16,331 nt of DNA from Caldilineae bacterium (GTDB taxonomy: Bacteria > Chloroflexota > Anaerolineae > J102): positions 1 through 16,331 of the forward strand of contig DUEQ01000507.1 of assembly GCA_011192085.1 (NCBI GenBank), in the 5' to 3' direction. Positions within the stretch are counted from its first letter, which is position 1; each line of letters starts with the position of its first letter. Shown here in pieces: positions 1 through 8,514 of the stretch. The notes beneath the pieces were generated by a model. That model was not told the DNA's origin. It saw only the letters and a program-made list of their open reading frames with translations, and searched no databases. The position numbers and the translations under genes were made by a program.

Positions 1-1083
1 GAGACGATTTGCGAGCTGTTGCCGGTGGAGGATGTCACGATCTATTGTTTGGAGATGGGGAAGGAGGGGATGCGGTATCAAGTGGTGGCTAGCGCGAAAG
101 AAAGCAGGGATCCAGGGCATCGTTCGCTGAACGAAGGGCTGATGCTGCGAGCCAGTCAGCTTCATATCGGCGAGATCCTGACCTCAGAGCAGGGGCGGCG
201 CGCCGTGTGCTATGCGCCGCTGCGTATCAGCGCCAGCCGTCGGGCCGTGGTGGAGCTCATCGGCGTGCCGGAGGTGGTGCTGGACTCCTGGCATTGCAAG
301 TTGTTCTCCACCCTGATGTCTCAGGGCTCCATCGCCCTGGAAAATGCGGACCTTTACCAGCGGTTGGCTCATCATCGCGAGCAGTTGCAGCAATTGGTGA
401 GCGCGCTCATCACCGCGCAGGAGGAGGAGCGGCGCATGGTCGCCTATGACATCCACGACGGGCTGTTGCAATATCTGGTTGCGGCCCGGCTTCTCCTGCA
501 TAACTATGAGTCGATGGCCGCGAAGGATCCCGAGGCCGCGCACGGGCTGCTGGAGGCGAGCATGGAGCAGGTGGCCACCGCCATCAGCGAGGGCCGCCGC
601 ATCATCGAGGGGATGCGCCCGACGCTGCTGGATGATCTGGGTCTGGAGGCCGCGGTGCGGGAGATCGCGACGAGCATGGCGGAGCGGGCGGATTGGGACC
701 TGTCGCTGGATATGGATTTGCGTGGCCCAACCTTGTCCCCGGAAACTGAAATCGCAGCGTTCCGCATCGTGCAGGAGGCGTTGACCAACGCTTACAAGTA
801 CGCTCAGGGCAATCCGGTCTCGGTGCGTCTGGCCATCGAGGAGGGGGCCCTGACGATGATCATTCAGGATCAGGGCGAGGGGTTCGAGCTGAAAGATGTG
901 GACGCGGACTATGGTCATGTGGGGCTGGTGGCGATGCACGAGCGGGCCCGTCTGGTGGGCGGCTTCTGCACTATCACCAGTCAACCGGGGAAGGGCGTGC
1001 GCGTGTTCGCCCGTCTTCCTCTCAATCTCGAAACCGGAGGATTTGTCCAACATGTCGAAGAAGATACGCGTGATCATTGCTGA
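1..1083 (+). CDS. Sensor histidine kinase, NarL/DegS type (5' partial)
   Basis: This is the C-terminal part of a two-component sensor kinase; the reading frame is open at the first base, so the start lies outside the window. Numbering from the first visible codon, residues 1-115 look like a GAF-type sensory domain. A short coiled linker follows, then a HisKA_3 dimerisation/phosphoacceptor segment whose H-box (DIHDGLLQ) places the phosphorylated His at 152. The HATPase_c domain has the N-box Asn at 263 (EALTNAYKYA), a G1 box DQGEGF at 290-295 and a second glycine motif GHVGL at 305-309, so the ATP-binding site looks complete. No membrane segment is visible in this part. The 3' end overlaps the response regulator gene by 32 bp, which implies co-translation and a cognate pair. 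The signal sensed cannot be read from this fragment. Confidence 0.93.
   Translation, partial: ETICELLPVEDVTIYCLEMGKEGMRYQVVASAKESRDPGHRSLNEGLMLRASQLHIGEILTSEQGRRAVCYAPLRISASRRAVVELIGVPEVVLDSWHCKLFSTLMSQGSIALENADLYQRLAHHREQLQQLVSALITAQEEERRMVAYDIHDGLLQYLVAARLLLHNYESMAAKDPEAAHGLLEASMEQVATAISEGRRIIEGMRPTLLDDLGLEAAVREIATSMAERADWDLSLDMDLRGPTLSPETEIAAFRIVQEALTNAYKYAQGNPVSVRLAIEEGALTMIIQDQGEGFELKDVDADYGHVGLVAMHERARLVGGFCTITSQPGKGVRVFARLPLNLETGGFVQHVEEDTRDHC
1036..1040 (+). promoter_or_regulatory. Ribosome binding site for the response regulator
   Basis: GGAGG lies 11 nt before the ATG at 1052, inside the 3' end of the kinase gene. It decides the start: the same frame stays open upstream to 896, but only this ATG gives a protein that begins with the receiver domain. 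Confidence 0.75.
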
Positions 1084-1693
1084 TGACCACGGCGTGGTGC
1101 GGGCCGGGCTGCGCGGTCTGCTCACTACGGCTGAACTTGAAGTCGTAGGTGAAGCCGCGACGGGCCGCGAGGCCCTGAAGCTTGCACGCGCGTTGCGTCC
1201 CGATGTGTTGCTTCTGGATGTACGCATGCCCGAGATGGATGGTTTGCAGGCCCTGGCTGCGATCAAGTCGGAGATGCCCGACATCAGCGTGGTCATCCTC
1301 ACGGTTTATGCCAATAGCGAGTATCTCTCTCGGGCCATCGCCGCGGGTGCAGCTGGATATCTGTTGAAGGATGCGAAGCCTGAGGATATCCCGCGAGTGG
1401 TGCGGGCTGCTGCCGAGGGAGAGATGGTCATTGATCCCGATCTCCTGCAATCCGTCCTCGCACACACTCCTGTCGAAGAGCATCTCTCTCCGACCAAAGT
1501 AGGGCTCACCCAGCAGGAATTGCGGGTGCTTAAGCTCATTGCCCTGGGCTTCAACAATGACGCCATTGCCGAGACATTGGTTGTCAGTCGCAATACGGTC
1601 AAAACCCACGTCCGCCATATCTTTGAGAAGCTGGGCGTCTCTGATCGCACCCAGGCGGCGGTGTGGGCCATACGGCATGGGTTGGTGGAATGA
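1052..1693 (+). CDS. Response regulator, NarL/FixJ family (REC + LuxR HTH)
   Basis: A 213-residue DNA-binding response regulator, the probable partner of the kinase it overlaps. The receiver domain (about 4-120) has the acidic pair D11/D12, the phosphoacceptor D56 in LLLDVRMPEMDG, the switch residue T84 and the conserved K106, so all catalytic residues are present. A linker of about 30 residues leads to a LuxR-type helix-turn-helix at 152-213, with the usual LTxQE start, the recognition helix around VSRNTVKTHV, and the HIFEKLGVSDRTQA continuation. Length is normal for the family. On phosphotransfer from the kinase it should bind DNA as a dimer. The target genes are unknown; the permease gene that starts 258 bp downstream is one candidate by position only. 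Confidence 0.95.
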   Translation: MSKKIRVIIADDHGVVRAGLRGLLTTAELEVVGEAATGREALKLARALRPDVLLLDVRMPEMDGLQALAAIKSEMPDISVVILTVYANSEYLSRAIAAGAAGYLLKDAKPEDIPRVVRAAAEGEMVIDPDLLQSVLAHTPVEEHLSPTKVGLTQQELRVLKLIALGFNNDAIAETLVVSRNTVKTHVRHIFEKLGVSDRTQAAVWAIRHGLVE

Positions 1694-1697
1694 TCGC

Positions 1698-1715
1698 CTG
1701 TAAATTTGCTTACAG
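1698..1715 (+). promoter_or_regulatory. Perfect dyad CTGTAA-N6-TTACAG (possible operator)
   Basis: A 6+6 bp perfect inverted repeat lies 5 bp after the response regulator stop codon. It has no following T-run, so it does not look like a terminator. It overlaps the -35-like part of a weak promoter candidate (TTGCTT 1706-1711, 18 nt, GATAAT 1730-1735). An operator role is inference. Confidence 0.3.
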
Positions 1716-1735
1716 AGATGGGGATGGGAGATAAT
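1706..1735 (+). promoter_or_regulatory. Weak promoter candidate for the permease gene
   Basis: TTGCTT at 1706-1711 and GATAAT at 1730-1735 are 18 nt apart. The -35 matches the consensus in only three of six positions. The resulting leader would be about 210 nt long. The rest of the 1694-1951 gap holds an 8-bp inverted repeat, GGTCTGAA 1816-1823 / TTCAGACC 1847-1854, and short CTCCGA repeats near 1853-1875. Confidence 0.3.
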
Positions 1736-1951
1736 AGGTTTCCTGTTTTATGGATCGCGAACACCGATGAAATGGGAACGCGAATGACGCGGATGCTCCG
1801 CCCGATGGAGGCGGTGGTCTGAAATCCGCGGTCAGAAACAGGCATCTTCAGACCTCAGATCTCCGACTCCGATCCTTGGCATGTCTACGTTCATCCGCGC
1901 CCATCCACGCCCTCTGCGCGCTACATTCTATTTTCAGAACAGGAGCTCGTC

Positions 1952-4300
1952 ATGAATCAACATACCTTCCAGTCCCACGGTTCCCCTGCGGAACAGGTCA
2001 CCCTCAGCCGCAACCTCTCGTTATTCACCATCACCATGATCGGGGTGGGGGCGATGATCGGCGCCGGGATTTTCGTGCTGACGGGCATCGCTGCGGGCGT
2101 GGCCGGGCCCGCCCTGGTGCTGGCCTTCGCGCTCAACGGCCTCGTGGCCCTGCTCACCGCATCCGCCTACGCGGAGCTGGGTTCCGCCTTTCCCGAGGCG
2201 GGCGGCGGCTATCTGTGGGTGAAGGAGGGGCTAGGCGGGGGCAATGGTTTTCTGGCGGGATGGATGAGCTGGTTCGCCCACGCGGTCGCGGGCAGCCTCT
2301 ACGCGCTGGCCTTCGGGCGGTTCACCGTGGAGCTGATGGACATGGCGGGTCTGCCCGATTTCGGCCTCTCCATCCACATGCGCACCCTTCTGCTGATGAC
2401 CCTGGTCATCTTTGCCTTCACCTACGTCAATTATCGCGGCGCATCTGAGACCGGGGCTGTGGGAAACATCATCACGATGACGAAAATTGTGATCCTGGCC
2501 TTATTCATTCTCTTTGGCATCTTGGCCATGCTACGCACCGAGGCCTGGCACGAACGCTTTACCACCGAGTTCCTGCCCAACGGTTTTTTGGGAGTGCTCA
2601 TGGCCATGGGGCTCACCTTCATCGCCTTTGAGGGGTATGAGATCATCGCCCAATCGGGCGAAGAAGTCATCAATCCCCAGCGCAACGTACCGAGAGCCAT
2701 CTTCTATTCCATCTTAGTGGCTGTGGGCATCTACATTTTGGTCAGCGTCACAGCCATCGGCGCGACAACGCCGCCCGAGGGCATGAAGGTGTGGGATTAT
2801 CTGGCCACGAAGAAGGAGATCGCGGTGGTGGAAGTGGCCCAACAGACCTTCCCCTGGGGCATTGGCGGCATCGTGCTGCTCATCAGCGGCCTTGTCTCTA
2901 CCATGTCCGCGCTCAACGCCACGACCTATTCATCCTCTCGAGTCTCCTTCGCCATGGGACGGGTCCGCAATCTACCCTTCTTTTTCTCCAAGATCCATCC
3001 CCAGCGCCACACACCCCATGTCGCGGTCATCATTTCCGGCGCGCTCATGTTGATCATGGCCTGGTCCCTGCCCATCGAAGAGGTGGCCGCGGCAGCGGAC
3101 GTCATGTTCCTGCTGCTCTTTTTGCAGGTGAATGTGGCCGTGATGACTCTGCGTCATAAGATGCCCGAACTGGAGCGGGGCTGGCTCATCCCCTGGTTCC
3201 CGCTTATCCCCATCCTCGCCATCCTGGCCAACGCGGGGCTGGCCATCTTCCTGTTTTTCTACAGCCCGCGGGCCTGGGTGACGGCCATCGGCTGGATTGT
3301 GGTGGGGATGCTGGCTTATTACATCCACTTTCGCAATGTGGAATTGAAGGAGAAACCCAAAGAGATTTTGCTGGAAGAAGTGGTCGTGGTGAGTACAGAG
3401 TATTCGGTGCTGGTGCCCGTGGCCACGGTGGAGCAGGCCCACAAGCTGGGCCGCATCGGCGCCATGCTGGCCGCGGCCAATCGGGGGGAGGTGCTGGCCC
3501 TCCATGTGGTGCATGTTCCCCCTCAGCTCACGTTGGGCGAGGGGCGGGTGTTGCTAAAGGAAGGGCGACAATATCTCGATGCGGTTATCGAAGAAGCAAA
3601 GAAGTTCGACGCGCCAGTGCACACCCTCATCCGCATCGGACGCAAAGTGCACGAATCTATCCGTCAAACCGTGGATGAGAACGCTTCCGACATCATCGTG
3701 TTGGGATGGCCCGGCTACACGAACACCGCGGGCAAGATCTTCGGCTCGGTCATCGATCCTCTGGTGGACAATCCGCCCACCGATGTGGCCGTCGTGCGCT
3801 ATCAGCGGGATACGGACGAACGCCCCATCCGCGCCATCTTCGTGCCCGTCGCGGGCGGCCCCAACAGTCGTCGGGCCGTGCGGCTGGCCGTGCAGTTGGC
3901 CCAGGCGTCGCTGGATGGCCCCACTCACGTCACCCTGGCCCACGTTGTGCCGCCCAACGCCTCCGAGGCCCATCGCGTCAGTGCACAGAAGATCTTCCAC
4001 TACACCCTGGAAGGACTGGACTACCCTCACGTGGAAACGAAGCTGATCGCGGGAGACAAGGTGGCCGAAACCATCATCGAGAACGCCAAAGGCTACGATC
4101 TCGTGGTCATCGGCGCCACGGAGGAGCCTTTGTTCAAGAATCTGCTGGTGGGCAATATCGCCGAGACCATAGCCAATCAGGCGGAGGTGACCACTATCAT
4201 GGTCAAGCGTCGCAGCAGCCGCCTTCATTCCGTCCTTCGCCAGACGGTGCTCATGCCCACCACGGGCGATGAGATGAACATGAACCGCGGCGGCTCTTAA
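1952..4300 (+). CDS. APC-family amino acid permease fused to two UspA domains
   Basis: A 782-residue fusion. Residues about 20-460 are a hydrophobic amino acid/polyamine/organocation transporter of roughly 12 helices; the first helix carries the family motif GAGIFVLTG (37-45), and FEGYEIIAQSGEE (226-238) is also typical. It should import an amino acid or related organic cation; the substrate is not readable. From about 484 the chain is cytoplasmic with two universal stress protein domains. The first (484-617) keeps the nucleotide-binding pattern G-x2-G-x9-G-S (G585, G588, G598, S599). The second (627-753) has the same layout but with E724 and N735 in place of Gly and Ser, so it may not bind ATP. 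The start is supported by AGGAG at 1941-1945, 6 nt before the ATG. The fusion suggests transport tuned by energy or stress state; this is inference. Confidence 0.93.
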   Translation: MNQHTFQSHGSPAEQVTLSRNLSLFTITMIGVGAMIGAGIFVLTGIAAGVAGPALVLAFALNGLVALLTASAYAELGSAFPEAGGGYLWVKEGLGGGNGFLAGWMSWFAHAVAGSLYALAFGRFTVELMDMAGLPDFGLSIHMRTLLLMTLVIFAFTYVNYRGASETGAVGNIITMTKIVILALFILFGILAMLRTEAWHERFTTEFLPNGFLGVLMAMGLTFIAFEGYEIIAQSGEEVINPQRNVPRAIFYSILVAVGIYILVSVTAIGATTPPEGMKVWDYLATKKEIAVVEVAQQTFPWGIGGIVLLISGLVSTMSALNATTYSSSRVSFAMGRVRNLPFFFSKIHPQRHTPHVAVIISGALMLIMAWSLPIEEVAAAADVMFLLLFLQVNVAVMTLRHKMPELERGWLIPWFPLIPILAILANAGLAIFLFFYSPRAWVTAIGWIVVGMLAYYIHFRNVELKEKPKEILLEEVVVVSTEYSVLVPVATVEQAHKLGRIGAMLAAANRGEVLALHVVHVPPQLTLGEGRVLLKEGRQYLDAVIEEAKKFDAPVHTLIRIGRKVHESIRQTVDENASDIIVLGWPGYTNTAGKIFGSVIDPLVDNPPTDVAVVRYQRDTDERPIRAIFVPVAGGPNSRRAVRLAVQLAQASLDGPTHVTLAHVVPPNASEAHRVSAQKIFHYTLEGLDYPHVETKLIAGDKVAETIIENAKGYDLVVIGATEEPLFKNLLVGNIAETIANQAEVTTIMVKRRSSRLHSVLRQTVLMPTTGDEMNMNRGGS

Positions 4301-4307
4301 TCGCTGT

Positions 4308-4336
4308 TTGCGCACCCGCGGGCGGCCCCCTATAAT
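4308..4336 (+). promoter_or_regulatory. Promoter candidate TTGCGC-17-TATAAT
   Basis: A perfect TATAAT at 4331-4336 stands exactly 17 nt from TTGCGC (4308-4313), just after the permease stop codon. It would start transcription near 4343 and give the Crp-type gene a leader of about 260 nt containing three stem-loops. Confidence 0.55.
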
Positions 4337-4422
4337 TGAGGCAGGCGCCACGGGTGCCAGCCCGCGGGCGCCAAAAACTGGGAACATTGACGGCCCCCTC
4401 CAACGCGCTTAAAATGCCTCCA

Positions 4423-4441
4423 GGCGGATCCGCGATCCGCC
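4423..4441 (+). repeat. Perfect 8-bp inverted repeat (GGCGGATC/GATCCGCC)
   Basis: Two 8-bp arms are separated by 3 nt (cgc), giving a very stable short hairpin in DNA or RNA. It is preceded by the word GCCTCCAG-like sequence that also precedes a palindrome at 8401-8414, so it may be part of a dispersed intergenic element. Confidence 0.6.
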
Positions 4442-4527
4442 GGATCAAATCAATACGAAAGCCTTCCTCCCCCTAAAAACGAGCGCAGCGAGTTTCGGGG
4501 GCAAAAATGCACAACAAACGCATCTCC

Positions 4528-4548
4528 AACGCTTTGTCAGTCAACCAG
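4528..4548 (+). repeat. Dispersed repeat, copy 1 (upstream of the Crp-type gene)
   Basis: These 21 nt match 8432-8452 with one mismatch, including the exact 16-mer TTTGTCAGTCAACCAG at 4533-4548. Both copies lie in a gap upstream of a + strand gene and downstream of a short hairpin. Confidence 0.75.
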
Positions 4549-4580
4549 CCTCCGACCTCCGACCTCTGATCTCCGACTTC
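4549..4580 (+). repeat. Short tandem CTCCGAC-like repeats
   Basis: Imperfect units of about 7-8 nt (CTCCGAC, CTCTGAT, CTCCGACT) follow one another just before the Crp-type gene. A similar degenerate run occurs at 1853-1875 ahead of the permease. Confidence 0.5.
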
Positions 4581-4605
4581 TCTAATTACATTCGAAGGGT
4601 GTGTC

Positions 4606-5268
4606 ATGAACGAAAAAACCACACATCTCACGACCATGGAGCTGTTCCAGGGTCTCAGCGAGCAGGACCAGGAAGAGTTGGACCGGATGATGACGATGAC
4701 CACGGTGCGCAAGGGCAAGATCTTCTACCGGCCCGAGGACCGAGGCGAGATCATCTTCATCTTGAAGAAGGGCGCGGTCCAACTCTATCGCATCTCGCCC
4801 GAGGGCAAGAAACTGGTGATTTATACGTTGAGCGATGGTTCCATGTTCGGGGAAATGAGCCTGTTGGGACAGCGGATGCACAATACCTTCGCCGAAGCCA
4901 TCACCGATTGCACCATCTGCGTCATGAGCCGCAACGACCTGGAGCGACTGATCCTCACCCGGCCTCAGATCGCGCTTCGCATCCTGGAGATCACAGGCAA
5001 CCGGCTGCGGGAAACCGAAGAACAGCTCGAAGCCCTGGCGTTCAAGAGCATCCCTTCCCGATTGGCCGCACTGTTGCTGCGTCTGGCCCGCGAGGGCAAC
5101 GAGGTTGTGGGGTTGACTCACCAGGACCTAGCGGAGATGATCGGCACCTATCGCGAGACCACCACCCAGTCCCTGAATGATATGAAGGCCCAAGGCATCC
5201 TCGAGATCGGACGGCGGCGAATCACCATTCTGGACAGGGATAAACTGGCCGAGATAGCGAATCGCTAA
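4606..5268 (+). CDS. Crp/Fnr-family transcriptional regulator
   Basis: A 220-residue regulator of standard family length. Residues about 12-125 form the cyclic-nucleotide-binding beta-barrel, with the phosphate-binding cassette around [11 protein letters not shown] (78-88). A dimerisation helix spans about 118-146. The C-terminal winged helix-turn-helix lies at 149-213, with the Crp-like recognition segment [10 protein letters not shown] (181-190) that carries the conserved R183-E184-T185. In the cassette, G82-E83 are kept, but the Arg-Ser pair that contacts cAMP phosphate in E. coli Crp appears to be His-Asn (H92-N93), so the ligand may not be cAMP. No Fnr-type N-terminal cysteine cluster is present. 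GAAGGG at 4594-4599 serves as the ribosome binding site. A Nudix gene follows after 4 bp, so the regulator probably heads an operon and may control it. Confidence 0.93.
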   Translation: MNEKTTHLTTMELFQGLSEQDQEELDRMMTMTTVRKGKIFYRPEDRGEIIFILKKGAVQLYRISPEGKKLVIYTLSDGSMFGEMSLLGQRMHNTFAEAITDCTICVMSRNDLERLILTRPQIALRILEITGNRLRETEEQLEALAFKSIPSRLAALLLRLAREGNEVVGLTHQDLAEMIGTYRETTTQSLNDMKAQGILEIGRRRITILDRDKLAEIANR

Positions 5269-5272
5269 CCGA

Positions 5273-5734
5273 ATGAACTGGCGAGATGCGGCCCTGCGCG
5301 TCCTCATCCTGTGGTGGCGGCTGACCCGGCCCTGCACCATCGGCGTGCGGGGCGTCGTTCTGAATGACGCCGGGGAGATGCTCTTGGTGCGGCATAGCTA
5401 CGGGGATCGTCGTTGGTTCCTGCCTGGCGGCGGACATCACGGCGGCGAGAGCCCCAGCGAGACCCTGGTGCGCGAGATGCGGGAGGAGACGGGCCTGGAT
5501 GTGGCGATTACGGGATTGGTGGGCGTGTATTTCTACACGGGCCAGTACAAACGCGACCACATCTACATTTTCGCATGCAAGGCCGTCGGAGGGGGGGTGA
5601 GGCTGGTCGAAGGCGAGATCGAGGACATCGGCTGGTTCCCGCCCGACGCCCTGCCCGATGATCTCATGCTCGGCATGGATCGCATCCTCGACGACTGGCG
5701 GCGGGGCGAAACCGGCTATGGCCGAATCGGATAG
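5273..5734 (+). CDS. Nudix hydrolase
   Basis: A 153-residue Nudix protein that hydrolyses a nucleoside diphosphate linked to some moiety; the substrate is not readable. The complete Nudix box G-x5-E-x7-REMREETGL is at 53-75, preceded by FLPGGG, so the Mg-binding glutamates of REMREE are present. The N-terminal stretch of about 20 residues, rich in Trp and Leu (VLILWWRLTRP), ahead of the first strand TIGVRGVVL is typical of a subgroup of bacterial Nudix proteins and is not long enough for a clear membrane anchor. The gene starts 4 bp after the Crp-type gene and is followed at once by a glycosyltransferase. That context favours a substrate related to nucleotide sugars, but this is inference. 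Confidence 0.93.
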   Translation: MNWRDAALRVLILWWRLTRPCTIGVRGVVLNDAGEMLLVRHSYGDRRWFLPGGGHHGGESPSETLVREMREETGLDVAITGLVGVYFYTGQYKRDHIYIFACKAVGGGVRLVEGEIEDIGWFPPDALPDDLMLGMDRILDDWRRGETGYGRIG

Positions 5735-5738
5735 ACCC

Positions 5739-6860
5739 ATGCGCATCCTCATCGACGCCCGCGTGATCCAGGATCACTTCCCCGGCATCGGGCGCTACGC
5801 GTTCAACCTCATCGACGCCCTCGCTCCTCTGCTCGATGGCGAGGCGCTGGTCTTGACGGCGAAAGACGCCCGCAATACCCGATACGACTTGGCGCGGCTT
5901 GACCGTCACCCCAACGTTGAACGCATCCCCATCGACATCCCCATCGTTCATCCCCGCAGCCAGACCGCTCTGCCAGGCCTGTTGCGCGGGCTTCGGCCCG
6001 ATGTCATGCACTTCCTCTACAACGTCCGCCCCTTGCGCGTCTCTGCACCCTCCTTGCTCACCCTCTACGACGTCATCCCTCGGCGTTTCCCCAACTACTT
6101 CTCCCCCCTCACTCGCTGGAAGATCGAAGGCGTCCAACGTCTGGCCCTGCGCGCATCCCAGGCTTTTCTCTCCATCTCTCAGGCCACAGCCAGGGATTTC
6201 GCCACATTCTACGGCGTGGCGCCTGAGCGCATCACGGTGACGCCCCTGGCCCCCGACCCCATCTTTCACCCTCGCCCGTCCGCCGCGCTGGCTGCTTTCC
6301 GTCGGCGTCAGGGCCTGCCCGACGTTTATCTCCTCTATCTCGGCTCCAATAAGCCCCATAAGAACCTGCCGCGGTTGGTGCGGGCGTGGAAGGCGGCTCT
6401 GGATGCAGGTCTGGGGCAAGAGGCGCAATTGGTCATCGCCGGGCATTGGGACCCGCGCTATCCCGAAGCGCGGGAATGGGCGATGACGCTGGGGCTTGTG
6501 GAACGCGTGCAGTTTTGGGGCCCGGTCTCGGGCGAGGACCTGCCATGGCTCTATGGCGCGGCTCGCGCCTTCATCTTCCCCAGCCTGTACGAGGGCTTTG
6601 GTCTGCCCGCGCTGGAGGCCATGGCCAGCGGGAGTCCGGTGGGGGCCAGTCGGGCGCCTGGCTTGAGCGAAGTGGTCGGAGAGTCCGCGCTGACCTTCGA
6701 TCCCACGGATATCGAAGCGATGGCTGGAGTCATGCTGCGCTTGATGCGCGATGCGGGCCTGCGGAGCCATCTGCGGAAAGCGGGTCTGGCGCGAGCGGCG
6801 CAGTTCACCTGGCAGCGCACCGCCCGGCTGACCCTGGAGGCGTATCGCGCGCTGCTTTGA
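5739..6860 (+). CDS. Glycosyltransferase, GT4 family (GT-B fold)
   Basis: A 373-residue retaining glycosyltransferase that moves a sugar from an activated donor to an acceptor in envelope or exopolysaccharide synthesis; donor and acceptor are unknown. The N-terminal Rossmann half opens with MRILIDAR and a glycine loop FPGIGRY (14-20). The donor-binding half starts near 195 with YLGSNKPHKN (200-209), has the strand LVIAGHWD, and holds the E-x7-E signature in YEGFGLPALE (E285, E293). I chose the ATG at 5739, 4 bp after the Nudix stop, because the fold begins there; an in-frame ATG at 5718 would add 7 residues and overlap the Nudix gene by 17 bp. Neither start has a strong ribosome binding site, and translational coupling to the Nudix gene is likely. 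Confidence 0.93.
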   Translation: MRILIDARVIQDHFPGIGRYAFNLIDALAPLLDGEALVLTAKDARNTRYDLARLDRHPNVERIPIDIPIVHPRSQTALPGLLRGLRPDVMHFLYNVRPLRVSAPSLLTLYDVIPRRFPNYFSPLTRWKIEGVQRLALRASQAFLSISQATARDFATFYGVAPERITVTPLAPDPIFHPRPSAALAAFRRRQGLPDVYLLYLGSNKPHKNLPRLVRAWKAALDAGLGQEAQLVIAGHWDPRYPEAREWAMTLGLVERVQFWGPVSGEDLPWLYGAARAFIFPSLYEGFGLPALEAMASGSPVGASRAPGLSEVVGESALTFDPTDIEAMAGVMLRLMRDAGLRSHLRKAGLARAAQFTWQRTARLTLEAYRALL

Positions 6861-6896
6861 AAATAGAGAAGAGAGGATGGCGGTCAGGCGACAACG

Positions 6897-6921
6897 CGTC
6901 GTCCATCGTCTATCGTCCATC
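6897..6921 (+). repeat. GTCCATCGTC-type short repeat
   Basis: Two copies of TCGTCCATC flank TCTATC in the gap after the GT4 gene. The 10-mer GTCCATCGTC (6901-6910) recurs at 11083-11092, where it forms the end of the second Nudix gene. The rest of the 6861-7101 gap holds only the queA promoter candidate and a weak GTCCAC/GTGGGAC hairpin near 6955-6968. Confidence 0.4.
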
Positions 6922-7032
6922 CTCCTTTCATTGGCGCCGGCGCAGGACAGGCTCGTCCACCGTGGGACTGCTTTGAAATTGATGATTTCAGTAACGTTCT
7001 CCCTTCTGCATTCATCCAATGTCAGGCGGTTC

Positions 7033-7041
7033 TGATAGAAT
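7033..7041 (+). promoter_or_regulatory. Extended -10 promoter element for queA
   Basis: TGATAGAAT fits the extended -10 pattern TGn-TAnAAT. No good -35 is visible 17 nt upstream. The predicted transcript would start near 7048, about 54 nt before the queA start codon. Confidence 0.4.
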
Positions 7042-7101
7042 CCAACATCCCAACAAAACATCATCTTCACAAAGATTGTCCCACTTATCCCTACGATCCT
7101 C

Positions 7102-8250
<1,149 letters not shown>

Positions 8251-8258
8251 CGCCACGC

Positions 8259-8289
8259 AATCCCTCCGACTGTGCGGAGGGATTTTTTT
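8259..8289 (+). terminator. Intrinsic terminator after queA
   Basis: A perfect 10-bp stem AATCCCTCCG / CGGAGGGATT with a 6-nt loop is followed directly by seven T residues (8283-8289). It begins 9 bp after the queA stop codon. Confidence 0.95.
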
Positions 8290-8400
8290 CTATGTCGTTT
8301 GCAAATAGCGTTGGTTTCGTTTGCGGAATTCTTTAAAACGCCTGAAGATCGGAGAGGAAATCTGCCCCCGAAGGGGACGGTCCGCGGAACGCCTCCAGAA

Positions 8401-8414
8401 CCGAATTTATTCGG
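8401..8414 (+). repeat. Palindrome CCGAAT-TT-ATTCGG
   Basis: A perfect 6-bp inverted repeat with a 2-nt loop in the gap ahead of the GT2 gene, just before the second copy of the dispersed 21-nt repeat. A second small hairpin, CCCC-gaa-GGGG, lies at 8366-8376. Confidence 0.5.
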
Positions 8415-8431
8415 CCAGATGGACGGCGACA

Positions 8432-8452
8432 AACGTTTTGTCAGTCAACCAG
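8432..8452 (+). repeat. Dispersed repeat, copy 2 (upstream of the GT2 gene)
   Basis: Matches 4528-4548 at 20 of 21 positions, with the exact 16-mer TTTGTCAGTCAACCAG at 8437-8452. It lies just upstream of the -10 element of the GT2 gene. Confidence 0.75.
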
Positions 8453-8461
8453 GTAGGGCTG

Positions 8462-8470
8462 TGATACAAT
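8462..8470 (+). promoter_or_regulatory. Extended -10 promoter element for the GT2 gene
   Basis: TGATACAAT matches the extended -10 pattern. TTGTCA at 8438-8443 resembles a -35 box but is 21 nt away, too far for normal use. Transcription would start near 8477, about 38 nt before the start codon at 8515. Confidence 0.45.
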
Positions 8471-8514
8471 AACTCTGTCCATTACACCTTAGTCCACTCC
8501 TGCATCTGAACATC

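Larger units (their letters stand above)
4301..4605 (+). other. Hairpin-rich intergenic region ahead of the Crp-type gene
   Basis: No coding sequence is supported in these 305 bp. In order they hold a promoter-like pair (4308-4336), a GC hairpin with GGCGCC arms (4344-4349 and 4367-4372) and inner CGGG/CCCG pairing, a perfect 8-bp hairpin GGCGGATC-cgc-GATCCGCC (4423-4441), and a third inverted repeat with CCCCC 4469-4473 / GGGGG 4497-4501 and AAAC 4477-4480 / GTTT 4492-4495. A repeat shared with another gap (4528-4548) and a run of CTCCGAC-like units (4549-4580) follow. None of the hairpins is followed by a T-run, so they do not read as terminators. Confidence 0.6.

Noticed and set aside
184..1302. 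A 372-codon frame on the - strand across the kinase and regulator genes
   Set aside because: Antisense to two well-supported genes and no motif seen.
1698..1715. LexA-type SOS box reading of the CTGTAA/TTACAG dyad
   Set aside because: The CTGT and ACAG halves are separated by 10 nt, not the 8 nt of the E. coli-type box, and the downstream gene is a permease.
4344..4372. Terminator for the permease gene
   Set aside because: The GC hairpin is followed by AAAAACT on the + strand and by no T-run on the - strand.
4473..4718. An 81-codon - strand frame across the Crp-type start and the repeat-rich gap
   Set aside because: It is made up of repeats and hairpin sequence and overlaps the certain start of the Crp-type gene.
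8272..8472. A 66-codon + strand frame in the gap before the GT2 gene
   Set aside because: It starts inside the queA terminator hairpin, contains the dispersed repeat, and has no ribosome binding site.
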